Part shown: positions 7,225 to 16,670 of the stretch, piece after piece
Position numbering within the stretch: the first letter of the stretch is position 1
Layout of the letters: each line of letters begins with the position of its first letter
Assembly: GCF_017873965.1 (NCBI RefSeq)
Contig: NZ_JAGGKT010000009.1
Span: forward strand, 62,001-126,000
DNA: 64,000 bases
Direction: 5' to 3'
Source: Ammoniphilus resinae
GTDB taxonomy: Bacteria; Bacillota; Bacilli; Aneurinibacillales; RAOX-1
The notes under the pieces: generated by a model
Database searches by the model: none
The model's input: the letters and a program-made list of their open reading frames with translations, nothing else
Told to the model about the DNA's origin: nothing
Made by a program: the position numbers and the translations under genes

Positions 7225-8685
7225 ATGAAAACATTTGATCAGTTGGGTATTAGTGGACCCATCCAAAGAGCAATTACTGATATGGGGTTTGAGGAAGCTT
7301 CCCCCATTCAAGAGAAAGCCATTCCAGTAGCATTAACGGGGAAAGATATTATCGGTCAAGCACAAACGGGTACAGGGAAAACCGCTGCCTTTGCCATACC
7401 GATCTTAGAGAAAGTGGACACCAGTAAAGAACACGTTCAAGCGATTGTCATTGCCCCGACAAGAGAATTAGCTATTCAAGTTTCAGAGGAAATTAATCGC
7501 TTGGCTAAATATATGGGGATCCGTGCTTTACCCATTTATGGGGGGCAGTCTATCGATCGCCAAATCCAGGCATTGAAAAAAAGACCTCACATTATAACCG
7601 GAACACCAGGCAGACTTCTTGACCATATCCAACGTAGAACACTTCGTTTAGATCGTATCTCTATGGCTGTATTGGATGAAGCAGATGAAATGTTAGATAT
7701 GGGTTTTTTAGAGGATATCGAACGAATTCTTAAAGAGACACCGGAAAACAAACAAACTTTGCTGTTTTCCGCGACGATGCCGAAGCCCATTCAAAATTTA
7801 GCTGAAAAATTCATGAGAAATCCAGAGCATTTACAGATGAAAGCGAAGGAAGTAACCGCTCCAACAGTTCAGCAAGTTTATTATGAGGTAAACGAACGGG
7901 ATAAGTTTGATGTTCTATGCCGTTTATTGGATGTGGATAACCCCGAGTTAGCCGTGATTTTTGGAAGAACGAAAAGACGGGTGGATGAACTTAGTGATGG
8001 TTTAAATAAGAGAGGTTATCTTGCCGATGGACTGCATGGGGATTTAAATCAAAGACAGCGTGATGTAGTTATGAGTAAATTTCGTGAGGGAAACATTGAT
8101 ATTTTAGTCGCTACAGACGTTGCTGCCCGGGGAATAGACGTTTCTGGAGTTACCCATGTTTACAATTTCGACATCCCTCAAGACCCCGAAAGTTATGTTC
8201 ACCGTATTGGCAGAACAGGCCGAGCGGGTAAAAAAGGATTAGCTATTACTTTTGTAACACCTAGAGAAATAGGCCAGATTCGGAGTATCGAAAAAGCCTC
8301 GAAAGGAAATATTCAGCGCAAAACGGTTCCGACTGTCGCAGAGGCCATGGAATCCAAACAGAGAATGGCAATGGAGAAAATGGTTCAATTGGTAGAAGAG
8401 CAACAATACGCTCCTTTTAAGGAAACTGCGAGTGAACTGCTGGATCGTTACGATTCCATTACGTTAGTGTCTGTTGCCTTAAAGATGCTAACGAAGGATG
8501 AGAAGGATGTGCCTGTCCAATTAACCGCCGAAGCACCACGCTTTGCGAGTAAACCTAAATTAAAGTTTGAAGGAAAACCAAGAAGAAATCATAAAGGGAA
8601 TAAAGAATCCGCTGGTAAAGGGGGAAAAGGTAAGTATGATAAATCTTCCCGAAACTCTCGATATAAAGAAGGGATATTAAAATAA
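7225..8685 (+). CDS. cshA: DEAD-box ATP-dependent RNA helicase CshA
   Basis: A 486-residue helicase close to the length of B. subtilis CshA. All core motifs are seen: the Q motif ([14 protein letters not shown]), motif I (AQTGTGKT), Ia (PTRELA), Ib (TPGRLLD), II (DEAD within [13 protein letters not shown]), III (SATMP), IV (VIFGRTK), V (TDVAARGID) and VI ([10 protein letters not shown]). A basic, low-complexity tail ([20 protein letters not shown]) after residue ~430 probably binds RNA. CshA unwinds RNA in cold adaptation, ribosome assembly and the degradosome-like complex. It is monocistronic, with a terminator directly downstream. Confidence is high for the family, slightly lower for the CshA paralogue versus CshB or DeaD. 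Confidence 0.88.
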   Translation: MKTFDQLGISGPIQRAITDMGFEEASPIQEKAIPVALTGKDIIGQAQTGTGKTAAFAIPILEKVDTSKEHVQAIVIAPTRELAIQVSEEINRLAKYMGIRALPIYGGQSIDRQIQALKKRPHIITGTPGRLLDHIQRRTLRLDRISMAVLDEADEMLDMGFLEDIERILKETPENKQTLLFSATMPKPIQNLAEKFMRNPEHLQMKAKEVTAPTVQQVYYEVNERDKFDVLCRLLDVDNPELAVIFGRTKRRVDELSDGLNKRGYLADGLHGDLNQRQRDVVMSKFREGNIDILVATDVAARGIDVSGVTHVYNFDIPQDPESYVHRIGRTGRAGKKGLAITFVTPREIGQIRSIEKASKGNIQRKTVPTVAEAMESKQRMAMEKMVQLVEEQQYAPFKETASELLDRYDSITLVSVALKMLTKDEKDVPVQLTAEAPRFASKPKLKFEGKPRRNHKGNKESAGKGGKGKYDKSSRNSRYKEGILK

Positions 8686-8707
8686 AAAAGTCCGGACTCC
8701 GAACTCA

Positions 8708-8744
8708 AGAGCTATTGGTGCTAATGTACCAATGGCTCTTTTTT
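8708..8744 (+). terminator. rho-independent terminator after cshA
   Basis: AAGAGCTATTGGT pairs with ACCAATGGCTCTT (one G-T pair), followed by a T run. Confidence 0.8.
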
Positions 8745-8865
8745 ATTTGGTGCAAAGGATTCAATTTTTGTTTACAATTCAAATTTTACAGGTAATTAAA
8801 AATACTTGGCGAAACTTATTTAACAAACAAAAAAGGAATCAAAGTTATGAAAGGAATGATCTTAT

Positions 8866-11800
8866 TTGAAGAAAAAAGCTAAAAACCTACTGACGTATTT
8901 TTTAGCACTGGTTTTTTCCTTCGGTTCTTTTACTGCTACGCCGGTCATGAATGCATCAGCGGCAGAGGGTGTCAATGAGACAGATCCGGACACTTCAGCA
9001 GCAGAGGTTATGTCGCTGAAAGAAGTCTACAAGGACTACTTCCTTATCGGTAACACGGTTAGCCCGCGCGACTTAACCGATGCAGAGAAGTATGATTTTA
9101 TGAAGTTCCACTATAACGCGCTGACGCCCGAAAACGCTACCAAGCCGGATTCCATATGGCGAAACGCAACTGGTGATCCGTCATTCACATCAGCCGACAA
9201 CATGTTAACACAAGTCAAAGCCGATGGCTTCTATATGATTGGACACACGCTAGCGTGGCATAACCAGTCGGCTGGCTGGCCGCCAAGTGGTCAGAGTTAT
9301 ACCGAGGCAAGGGCTAGTTTGCAAAGGTATATTTCGACAATCGCCGGGCACTATAGTCAGGGTCCATATAAGCTCGACGCCTGGGACGTTGTGAACGAAG
9401 CCATGAGGGATAATCCGGAAAATCCGACCGACTGGCGAAACGCGCTTCGTTCCGGGATTAATCCGATGGAGCGGCCGTCCAAATGGTTTGCAGCTTACGC
9501 AAACGGCGGAAACGGGTGGGATTATGTCTACGATGCCTTCTTGTTCGCGCGTGAGGCTGCCCCGGACGCAACTCTGTATTACAATGACTTTAACGATGAA
9601 GAACTCCCCAACAAAGCAATCGCGATTGCCTCCATGGTCAAGGAGCTCAACGAAAGGTACGCGAATGAACACCCTGAGGCAAACGGCAGGAAACTGATCG
9701 AGGGCATCGGGATACAGGGGCATTACAACCTCAGACTCAATGTAAATAATTTAGAGGAAGTTTTAAAGATCTATAGTGAAACCGGGTGTGAGATCAGCAT
9801 AACCGAACTCGACGTACAATTTAATGGCACGTCAGCCGATGTTCGCCCTACCGAGGCGCAATTGAAGGAGCAAGCGGTATTGTACGCCAAACTGTTCACG
9901 CTATATAAGAAGTACTCCGAACATATAGCACGCGTTACATTCTGGGGCGTGTCCGATAACAATAGCTGGCGCAGTACAGGTTACCCGCTGCCGTTCGACT
10001 CCAATCGTGCACCAAAAGAGGCATATTGGGCCATAGTAAATCCGGAGGCCTATCTTGGGCTCAATGTGCTGCCGCCAAAGCTCACGTCGTTTGCATTCGG
10101 TGGTGATGTTTTCAATGTCAAAGGTAAAACCGAGTTTGATGTTAACGTACCAAAGGACGTGTCAAATATTGATTTCTCTGCCGCGAACGTCGCATACGAT
10201 TACCCCGACGATGATGTTGATGTCAGCGTGAAGCTCAACCCGGCAAACGGCGCGGTGAGTGCCGGTAAGCCAGCCGTGGCCACGGTAAAAATAGCCTGGA
10301 AGGATTCCCCGAATAGTGCGACGACGTATACGGTAAACTTCGGGCATATGACTGCCGAATGGGAGAAAGACCAAAACTATGCGGATACGGGCTACCGCTC
10401 ATCCGTCAATATCCGCTTTAGCGACGGTGAAACCGAATTCAAACTGTTTCAGGCGTTCTATAATTCTGAACCCACTGTTACCGATAAGGTTTACAACGTA
10501 GAACCAACTGTTACAGATGAGGTTTACAATGAAGAACCGGTAGTCGAAGACCTGGGCGGCAGTAAACTGGCAATGCTCAACAGTAAGGAATTCCAGCCCT
10601 TACCAAAACATACAAGTGGCACGCTCACTATTCATACAGATAGTAGTATAAACGCTGATGATTTAAAAACATTGACGTTGAAGAAATTTCTATGGGATCA
10701 GAACTGGGCTCCGATTATTCCGGCGCGTGTGACAGACTTTAATACTCCGGAAAATTACTGGAGATTGGCCAAAACGATTGAATCCGGTAAGACTTATATG
10801 GTTGTCTCCGTCAACTCAGGTCAGGCACTGACCAATATGAACGTACCATCCGTCTCGGCAACCGACGGTATAACCAACGCCAAACGAGGGCTTGCGGGTA
10901 CACCTGTTACCATTGTTGATGACAGGATTGTAGCGCCGGAGCTGATCCAGGACAATACGAGATTTATCTTTACAAAGAGAACCAGTCCCGATCCGGGACC
11001 ATACACAAGTGCGAACGGATATACTGGATACACCATGTTAAGTCTGGTTCACGGCGGCCTTGTCGCCCCCTCTATTATGTGGCGGGATTTAAGCAACGGC
11101 GACAATACGGCTCCTTTACGCACAGACACAACGATTGGGGATAGTGCATTAGATCGAGCGGTATGGTTTAACACGGGGATAGACCCCGATACCGGCGAAA
11201 CGACGCTATTTCTCTATACTGGTTCCAGCAATGAAACTTATGCACTGCACGGTACCGAAAATGGTTTCGTCGGCCAAGGAGGCACAGGTCCTCTGGAGGA
11301 CTATGCGCCCGTTAGCCGTGTTAAGCTTTTTGAGTATGTGTCCGATTATAAGAACGAAGACTTAACGAGTCTAGGCGCGGAAATAAGGCTCTCCCCAGTG
11401 GAGCGTATCGTGGGTGAGCGTGACGCCAATATCCCTGTCACGGCGGATGTCCCTGACGGTTCCGAAGCGGTTTTGAAAAAGAACGGCGTTTCAGTGGCTT
11501 CCGCGACATTCGCAAACGGCAAAGCGACGATCAGCGTTAAAGGCAGAGATGTTGACGCTGACGCGAACTATGCAGTCGTTGTCTATGATGGTTTCGAAAT
11601 ACTAGGCGCGGTCATTCTCCCTGCCGTCACTGTCGAAAGTGCGACACCGTCGGCTACGGTAGAGAAAATCAATGGTAAGCAGAACAAACTGACAGTTACC
11701 GTTACGGAATTATACTCCGATGATTCGACGGAGGATTTCACTGATGAGATCCTAATCAATAACAACGCGGCAGACGTCTATCAGGTGGGACCATATCAGG

Positions 11801-12090
11801 TTTATGTCGACACTAAGGGCAACAAACAGATTCATGAATGCTATATAGTGTGGGATCAATCAGCAACTGATGAAACAACATCTGATGACCAACCAGCAAC
11901 TGACGAAACAGCATCCGATGATCAAACAGCAACTGATGAAGCAACAGCTGATGATCAACCAGCAACTGATGAAGCAACAGCTGATGATCAACCAGCAACT
12001 GATGAAACAACAACCGATGATCAATCAGCAGCTGATGAAACAACATCTGTTGACGATGATAGTCGGCCAGCTCCCTTGGTAAGCCCATAA
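8866..12090 (+). CDS. secreted multidomain GH10 endo-1,4-beta-xylanase
   Basis: A 1074-residue exported enzyme. Residues 1-~32 are a signal peptide (KKK, hydrophobic core, cleavage near NASA|AEG). Residues ~50-395 are a GH10 catalytic domain: HTLAWHNQ, the acid/base Glu178 in DAWDVVNEAM and the nucleophile Glu314 in SITELDVQ are all present, so it should hydrolyse xylan. After it come an Ig-like segment (LTSFAFGGDVFNVKGK), three short EPxVxD repeats near residue 530, further beta-rich regions that I do not recognise, and six 11-residue Thr/Asp-rich repeats at the end. It starts with TTG. Base composition is visibly G+C richer than its neighbours, and a decayed IS end lies just downstream, suggesting horizontal transfer. 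No anchor or binding module follows the final repeats, so the C-terminus may be truncated. Confidence 0.88.
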   Translation: MKKKAKNLLTYFLALVFSFGSFTATPVMNASAAEGVNETDPDTSAAEVMSLKEVYKDYFLIGNTVSPRDLTDAEKYDFMKFHYNALTPENATKPDSIWRNATGDPSFTSADNMLTQVKADGFYMIGHTLAWHNQSAGWPPSGQSYTEARASLQRYISTIAGHYSQGPYKLDAWDVVNEAMRDNPENPTDWRNALRSGINPMERPSKWFAAYANGGNGWDYVYDAFLFAREAAPDATLYYNDFNDEELPNKAIAIASMVKELNERYANEHPEANGRKLIEGIGIQGHYNLRLNVNNLEEVLKIYSETGCEISITELDVQFNGTSADVRPTEAQLKEQAVLYAKLFTLYKKYSEHIARVTFWGVSDNNSWRSTGYPLPFDSNRAPKEAYWAIVNPEAYLGLNVLPPKLTSFAFGGDVFNVKGKTEFDVNVPKDVSNIDFSAANVAYDYPDDDVDVSVKLNPANGAVSAGKPAVATVKIAWKDSPNSATTYTVNFGHMTAEWEKDQNYADTGYRSSVNIRFSDGETEFKLFQAFYNSEPTVTDKVYNVEPTVTDEVYNEEPVVEDLGGSKLAMLNSKEFQPLPKHTSGTLTIHTDSSINADDLKTLTLKKFLWDQNWAPIIPARVTDFNTPENYWRLAKTIESGKTYMVVSVNSGQALTNMNVPSVSATDGITNAKRGLAGTPVTIVDDRIVAPELIQDNTRFIFTKRTSPDPGPYTSANGYTGYTMLSLVHGGLVAPSIMWRDLSNGDNTAPLRTDTTIGDSALDRAVWFNTGIDPDTGETTLFLYTGSSNETYALHGTENGFVGQGGTGPLEDYAPVSRVKLFEYVSDYKNEDLTSLGAEIRLSPVERIVGERDANIPVTADVPDGSEAVLKKNGVSVASATFANGKATISVKGRDVDADANYAVVVYDGFEILGAVILPAVTVESATPSATVEKINGKQNKLTVTVTELYSDDSTEDFTDEILINNNAADVYQVGPYQVYVDTKGNKQIHECYIVWDQSATDETTSDDQPATDETASDDQTATDEATADDQPATDEATADDQPATDETTTDDQSAADETTSVDDDSRPAPLVSP
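11863..12060 (+). repeat. six 33-bp tandem repeats in the xylanase gene
   Basis: Six in-frame units encode ATDETTSDDQP and variants (ATDEATADDQP occurs twice). The array makes a flexible acidic linker of the kind that usually connects a catalytic part to a wall anchor, yet only ten residues follow it. Confidence 0.9.
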
Positions 12091-12126
12091 CAATAATGCC
12101 AGTAAGAAAGGGCTGTCAGATTGAAA

Positions 12127-12350
12127 TGAAGTGAACCCGAGCAAATAGACAGGAATAAAAGATCTTGTCGTAGAAATAGGAAGAATTATGAAGTGGGGCG
12201 CCGTTTTCAGTGGCGCCTCGCTTTGTTTTAAGCTGAATACACATCATAATTAATAGTGAATATATTCACTAATCAGAGGGCGTGCCTGCTCGATGGTTTT
12301 AGCCGGAGCTGTGAGTCTCTTAAATCCTAAAAAGCAAGATGCAGTATCAG
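12127..12350 (-). mobile_element. decayed right end of an IS3-family insertion sequence
   Basis: On the minus strand a fragment reads KTIEQARPLISEYIHY, then, after a frameshift, IQLKTKRGAT. Together these match the C-terminal end of IS3-family OrfB integrases (SEYIxYYNxxRIQLKTK). About 80 bases on, the sequence ends in a TGAAGTGAACCC...AATAGACAGG stretch (plus strand from 12127), which resembles an IS3-family terminal repeat. The rest of the element and its other end are missing. It lies 37 bp beyond the xylanase stop. Confidence 0.55.
12195..12235 (+). terminator. possible terminator hairpin downstream of the xylanase gene
   Basis: GGGGCGCC and GGCGCCTC flank a short loop, followed by GCTTTGTTTT. 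It lies inside the IS remnant and may serve the xylanase transcript or have belonged to the element. Confidence 0.4.
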
Positions 12351-12410
12351 TCCGGCAAACATTACAGAGTTGGTCATAACATCTCGTGATTAACGATTAC
12401 TGGTTTCAAC

Positions 12411-12443
12411 AAAAAAACCAACTGGCTGAAGCGCCAATTGGTT
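12411..12443 (-). terminator. rho-independent terminator of tRNA-Sec
   Basis: Read on the minus strand, AACCAATTGGC pairs with GCCAGTTGGTT and runs into seven Ts. It lies about 110 bp downstream of the tRNA 3' end. Confidence 0.7.
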
Positions 12444-12550
12444 ACATATTTTACTTCACTTTTGTATTTAATAATTGGTCTAACTTCCTTGTGCATGTTG
12501 GATAAAGTAATTGTACTATGTAGTGTTGCAAACCCTTGATATCATTAGTT

Positions 12551-12647
12551 TGGCGGGAGAAGGTGGGAATCGAACCCACCTGACGCCTCACGGACGTCAC
12601 ACTCGGTTTTGAAGACCGGGGAGGCCACCAGGACCCCATCAACTCCC
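12551..12647 (-). tRNA. selC: tRNA-Sec (selenocysteine), anticodon UCA
   Basis: The 97-nt gene encodes its own 3' CCA. The anticodon TCA lies at 12612-12610 in the loop CTTCAAA. The long D arm (GGGGTCCTGGTGGCCTCCCC), an extended variable arm closed by TGACG/CGTCA, the T arm GTGGG-TTCGATT-CCCAC and an eight-nucleotide acceptor side are all hallmarks of tRNA-Sec. It reads UGA as selenocysteine together with SelB, encoded 730 bp away in the opposite direction. Pairing of GGGAGTTG with CTTCTCCC leaves two adjacent U-U oppositions at acceptor positions 6 and 7, an oddity discussed in the findings. Confidence 0.93.
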
Positions 12648-12693
12648 ATTAGAAAGAGATCTAAGAGATCTATTACTATGGTTGACCTAATAA

Positions 12694-12722
12694 AATTTAT
12701 CAGATCTATCTTCGAAAATCAA
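12694..12722 (-). promoter_or_regulatory. selC: candidate promoter of tRNA-Sec
   Basis: On the minus strand, TTGATT, a 17-bp spacer and TAAATT, about 50 bp upstream of the mature tRNA. Confidence 0.4.
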
Positions 12723-12859
12723 GGGGAAAGTATTTCAAATAGGGTTTCTGCTTTTGTGGCTGAACCGTGGGGATATTGGTCAGATAGCGAAACAAAGTTA
12801 ACCTAGGAAGCGCATGCATACCCTTTTGGGTATTTACTTGTAATCATTACACCAAGATG

Positions 12860-12955
12860 AGCAGAACTTCATTTCCTGTGACCTAGACTCTATTTCCCGT
12901 GACCTAAACCTTGAATTTTGTGACCTAGATATCGATTTTTTTGACCTGTGATATT
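12860..12955. repeat. four imperfect ~22-bp repeats with GTGACCTAGA core
   Basis: Units TTTCCTGTGACCTAGA, TTTCCCGTGACCTAAA, ATTTTGTGACCTAGA and TTTTTTTGACCTGTG follow each other with A/T-rich spacers. They lie in the non-coding region between tRNA-Sec and selB. The function is unknown. The rest of 12650-13377 shows no supportable gene. Confidence 0.6.
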
Positions 12956-13280
12956 AATGAAAAGGCAAAGATGCGCATTTTTAAATAAAAGTGAATGCCA
13001 AACCCCTTCGTAAGCAGAAAAAATGCTTATAATACCCCGATAAAATAACCAAAATTTTATTAATTAGCTCCATTGAGATCTTATAAGCAAAAAAACGGGA
13101 CAAATCATTTCATTTTACTCAAAAATTTTACCAACCCTCCTTTTCACCCCTCATTCACGCAAAATCAATTCCTGCCTGGCTTCAAATTAAAGTGCCTAGA
13201 TCAAAGATCTCCCGCATAATCCACTTGCAAAACCTCACTCTAAATATGCCCCCACACGAGAAAATTCCGTAGACTTGGGC

Positions 13281-13286
13281 TATAAT
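13281..13286 (+). promoter_or_regulatory. possible -10 box for selB
   Basis: A perfect TATAAT lies about 90 bp upstream of selB, but no good -35 box is found at the expected distance. Confidence 0.3.
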
Positions 13287-13377
13287 GGAATCGTTAAAGA
13301 AAAATTTATTCAATTTTCACCATGCATGAAGAATCGGCCTTAATCAAATAGATATAGATCAAGGAAAGGAATACGAA

Positions 13378-15291
13378 ATGATTGAACAGCATTATACTTT
13401 AGGGATAGCCGGGCATATCGACCATGGGAAGACGAGTTTAACGAAGAAGTTGACAGGTGTGGATACGGATCGATTGAAAGAAGAAAAAGAGCGTGGGGTT
13501 TCAATTGAACTGGGATTTGCCCCGCTTACCTTGACGAATGGGGGACGGGTAAGTGTAGTCGATGTCCCTGGGCATGAACGGTTTATTCGGCAGATGATCG
13601 CAGGGGCAGCGGGGATCGATTTGGTGATCCTAGTCATTGCGGCCGATGAAGGGGTTATGCCGCAGACGAAGGAGCACTTCGATATCCTTCGTTTTCTCGG
13701 AATCGAACGGGGGATTATTGTCCTCACAAAGAAAGATCTAGTGGACGAGGAATGGCTACAGTTGGTGGAGGAAGAGGTGAAGGATTGGGTAGAGGGGAGC
13801 TTCCTTGCCGAAGCTCCTATTATTCCAGTGAGTTCACACACAGGAGATGGGCTAGATGAACTTACCAAAGTCATCGAGCATACTCTGTCCGCGATTCCTG
13901 AGCGGGATATAGACCAGCCTTTCCGTATGCCGGTGGACCGTGTGTTTACGAAAAAAGGGGCAGGGGCTGTCGTGACGGGGACTATATATGAAGGAATGGT
14001 ATCTGAAGGAGATACGGTGGAAGTGTTCCCATTAGGGGAAACGGTGAAGGTGAGACAGCTGCACGTCCACCATCAGCAAGTTACAACAGCCTACGCCGGC
14101 CAACGTACTGCGATCAATCTAAGCGGGATTGACTTCAAGGAAATGGAACGCGGGTTTACGCTCACCAAACCGGATTACTTTAAAAAAAGTGACCGAGTCG
14201 ATATCAAATTTGAAATGCTGTCTGACCTGGAATTCCCCTTGAAACAGCGGACAAGGATCCGCCTTCATATCGCCACTTCGGAGGTCATGGGGAAGATCGT
14301 CTTTTATGATCGGAATGAACTGCAGCCAGGGGAAGAGGTGCTCTGTCAACTCCAGCTTGAAGAAGAGATCATTGCAAAACCGGGAGATCCGTTCATCCTT
14401 AGGCGCCTGTCTCCGACCACGACGTTAGGTGGTGGGAGGGTCTTGTCGCCTTACGGTGTACAGCGCAAATTTGGAGAAAAGTCCGTTCAACTCTTACAAC
14501 TACTCAAAGAAGGGGACGAGTGGTCGATGCTCCAATATGTCCTCTCTGAACAGGGCTTTGCGACGACAGAAGAAATTGATTTTAATCTAGCTTTCGGAGA
14601 GAGTCGTCTAGAACAGCTGCTGGCAATCTTCATTAAGGAAGGAAAGATTCACCGTTTTGGCGAGACGATTGTCTTGGATGATGTATTAAAGGATTGGACA
14701 GACAAGCTAAAAACCACCCTGATGAAGTATCACCAGCAATATCCGATGCGTCAGGGAATGAAGAAGTCGGAGCTACGCAGTAAACTCTTCTCTAAACTGA
14801 ATGATCGGTTGTGGAGAGAACTGACCAACGCTTGGCTGCAAAATAGTATTATAGAAGAAACAGATGAAAGTGTGAAACTGAAGGCACACCAGCCGAGCCT
14901 TCCGGACAGGGTGAAGCCAACCGTAGAAAAAATCCTATCTACCCTTAAGAAGGAAGGAATCACAGTTCCAAGCTGGGAAGAGATTGCAGGCAAAGCAGGT
15001 ATCAAACCGGCGGAAATCACAGAAATAAAAACGTACCTCTTGGACCAGGGTGATTGGGTCAAGATGGGACCGGATTTCATTGTCTATGCAGCAGCTTACA
15101 ACGAGACGGTGAAATCTTTGCAGAAGCAGTTGCCTGCTAACCAGCCTTTCTCCACACCTCAAGTAAAGGAACTATTGGGATTATCTCGGAAATACTTAAT
15201 TCCGTTCCTGGAGTCTCTAGATGAAAATGGTTTCACAAAACGCCAGGAAAACGAGCGGACGTGGCTGAAATCCATGGCAGCAGCGAATTAG
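13378..15291 (+). CDS. selB: selenocysteine-specific translation elongation factor SelB
   Basis: A 637-residue GTPase that delivers Sec-tRNA to UGA codons marked by a SECIS hairpin. Seen: G1 as GHIDHGKTS, the G2 region GVSIELGFA (SelB-type, not EF-Tu), G3 DVPGHERF, G4 TKKD and G5 SSHTGDG. Beta-barrel domains occupy ~175-340. About 280 C-terminal residues form the winged-helix repeats that bind SECIS RNA (for example SWEEIAGKAGIKPAEITEIK and TPQVKELLGLSRKYLIPFLE). It is monocistronic, with a terminator right after it. tRNA-Sec lies upstream on the other strand; selA and selD are not in the window. Position between accessory DNA and the S10 operon is unusual. Confidence 0.95.
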   Translation: MIEQHYTLGIAGHIDHGKTSLTKKLTGVDTDRLKEEKERGVSIELGFAPLTLTNGGRVSVVDVPGHERFIRQMIAGAAGIDLVILVIAADEGVMPQTKEHFDILRFLGIERGIIVLTKKDLVDEEWLQLVEEEVKDWVEGSFLAEAPIIPVSSHTGDGLDELTKVIEHTLSAIPERDIDQPFRMPVDRVFTKKGAGAVVTGTIYEGMVSEGDTVEVFPLGETVKVRQLHVHHQQVTTAYAGQRTAINLSGIDFKEMERGFTLTKPDYFKKSDRVDIKFEMLSDLEFPLKQRTRIRLHIATSEVMGKIVFYDRNELQPGEEVLCQLQLEEEIIAKPGDPFILRRLSPTTTLGGGRVLSPYGVQRKFGEKSVQLLQLLKEGDEWSMLQYVLSEQGFATTEEIDFNLAFGESRLEQLLAIFIKEGKIHRFGETIVLDDVLKDWTDKLKTTLMKYHQQYPMRQGMKKSELRSKLFSKLNDRLWRELTNAWLQNSIIEETDESVKLKAHQPSLPDRVKPTVEKILSTLKKEGITVPSWEEIAGKAGIKPAEITEIKTYLLDQGDWVKMGPDFIVYAAAYNETVKSLQKQLPANQPFSTPQVKELLGLSRKYLIPFLESLDENGFTKRQENERTWLKSMAAAN

Positions 15292-15323
15292 TTAAGCGAC
15301 TAGTAAAGATATCCTCTGAACGT

Positions 15324-15356
15324 AAAAGACTTCCAATCGGAAGTCTTTTCTTTTTA
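15324..15356 (+). terminator. rho-independent terminator after selB
   Basis: AAAAGACTTCC and GGAAGTCTTTT form a perfect 11-bp stem around AATC, followed by CTTTTT. Confidence 0.9.
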
Positions 15357-15477
15357 AGGGTTGCTTTTTATGTGATTTTCCGATATTCTAATACAGGTTT
15401 TTCATTACGAAACTTAGATCTAGTGTTAGACTCGCTGGATGTGACCAACAAAAATCAATGAAATGTATAAAAAGTGC

Positions 15478-15506
15478 TTGCTTTTGATTGGGCATTTTAA
15501 TATAAT
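15478..15506 (+). promoter_or_regulatory. sigmaA promoter of the S10 operon
   Basis: TTGCTT, a 17-bp spacer and a perfect TATAAT. It lies about 145 bp upstream of rpsJ and is the only strong promoter seen before the ribosomal cluster. Confidence 0.8.
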
Positions 15507-15512
15507 GTTGAA

Positions 15513-15963
<451 letters not shown>

Positions 15964-16021
15964 TTTTAAAATTGAATGATCGACTATATAAACGACATTT
16001 ACTGATCAGGAGGTGGCAAAC

Positions 16022-16648
16022 ATGTCTAAAGGAATCTTAGGAAAAAAGTTGGGAATGACTCAAGTTTTTACTGCTGAAGGTCAAGTTATTCCTGTAACTG
16101 TAATCGAAGCTGGTCCTAACGTTGTTCTACAAAAGAAGAACAATGAAGTGGATGGCTATGAGTCAGTTCAGTTGGGTTATGATGACAAGAAGGCTACGCG
16201 TGCTGTAAAGCCTGAAGAAGGACATGCAAAGAAAGCTAACACAACACCTAAGCGCTTCGTACGCGAGATACGCGGAATGGAAGGCTTTGAGGTTGGACAA
16301 GAAATCAAAGCTGATCTATTTGCTGAGGGAGAAAAGGTTGATGTAACCGGAACTTCCAAAGGTAAAGGGTTCGCCGGTTCAATCAAGCGTCACAACCATT
16401 CAAGAGGACCAATGGCACACGGTTCTAGATACCACCGTGGACCAGGTTCTATGGGTTCTATCGCTGCAAACCGTGTATTCAAAGGTATGAAATTACCGGG
16501 TCGTATGGGAACTGCGAAAGTAACCGTACAAAACCTTGAAGTAGTAAAAGTGGATACAGAACGCAACTTGTTGTTGGTGAAAGGTGCAATCCCTGGGCCA
16601 AACAACGGTTATGTACTTGTGAAATCCACTGTAAAAAGCGGTCAATAA
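16022..16648 (+). CDS. rplC: 50S ribosomal protein L3
   Basis: 208 residues. The ATG seven bases after AGGAGGT is chosen; an in-frame GTG nine bases earlier lies inside the ribosome-binding site. Typical features are [14 protein letters not shown] at the start and the central loop [20 protein letters not shown] with [12 protein letters not shown], which reaches towards the peptidyl transferase centre. L3 starts assembly of the 50S subunit by binding 23S rRNA domain VI. It is the second gene of the S10 operon. Confidence 0.98.
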   Translation: MSKGILGKKLGMTQVFTAEGQVIPVTVIEAGPNVVLQKKNNEVDGYESVQLGYDDKKATRAVKPEEGHAKKANTTPKRFVREIRGMEGFEVGQEIKADLFAEGEKVDVTGTSKGKGFAGSIKRHNHSRGPMAHGSRYHRGPGSMGSIAANRVFKGMKLPGRMGTAKVTVQNLEVVKVDTERNLLLVKGAIPGPNNGYVLVKSTVKSGQ

Positions 16649-16670
16649 TTAAGGGAAGGAGGATCACGCT

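Noticed and set aside
11813-12088. A minus-strand frame of His/Leu/Gln repeats.
   Set aside because: It is the antisense reading of the xylanase tandem repeats.
12609-12806. A 65-codon plus-strand frame between tRNA-Sec and the repeat region.
   Set aside because: It starts inside the antisense of tRNA-Sec, lacks a ribosome-binding site and shows no protein-like pattern.
13392-13874. A long minus-strand open frame inside selB.
   Set aside because: It is antisense to the G domain of SelB, whose plus-strand motifs are perfect; the frame is a by-product of codon bias.
15261-15461. A plus-strand frame overlapping the selB end and its terminator.
   Set aside because: It runs through a clear terminator and has no family features.
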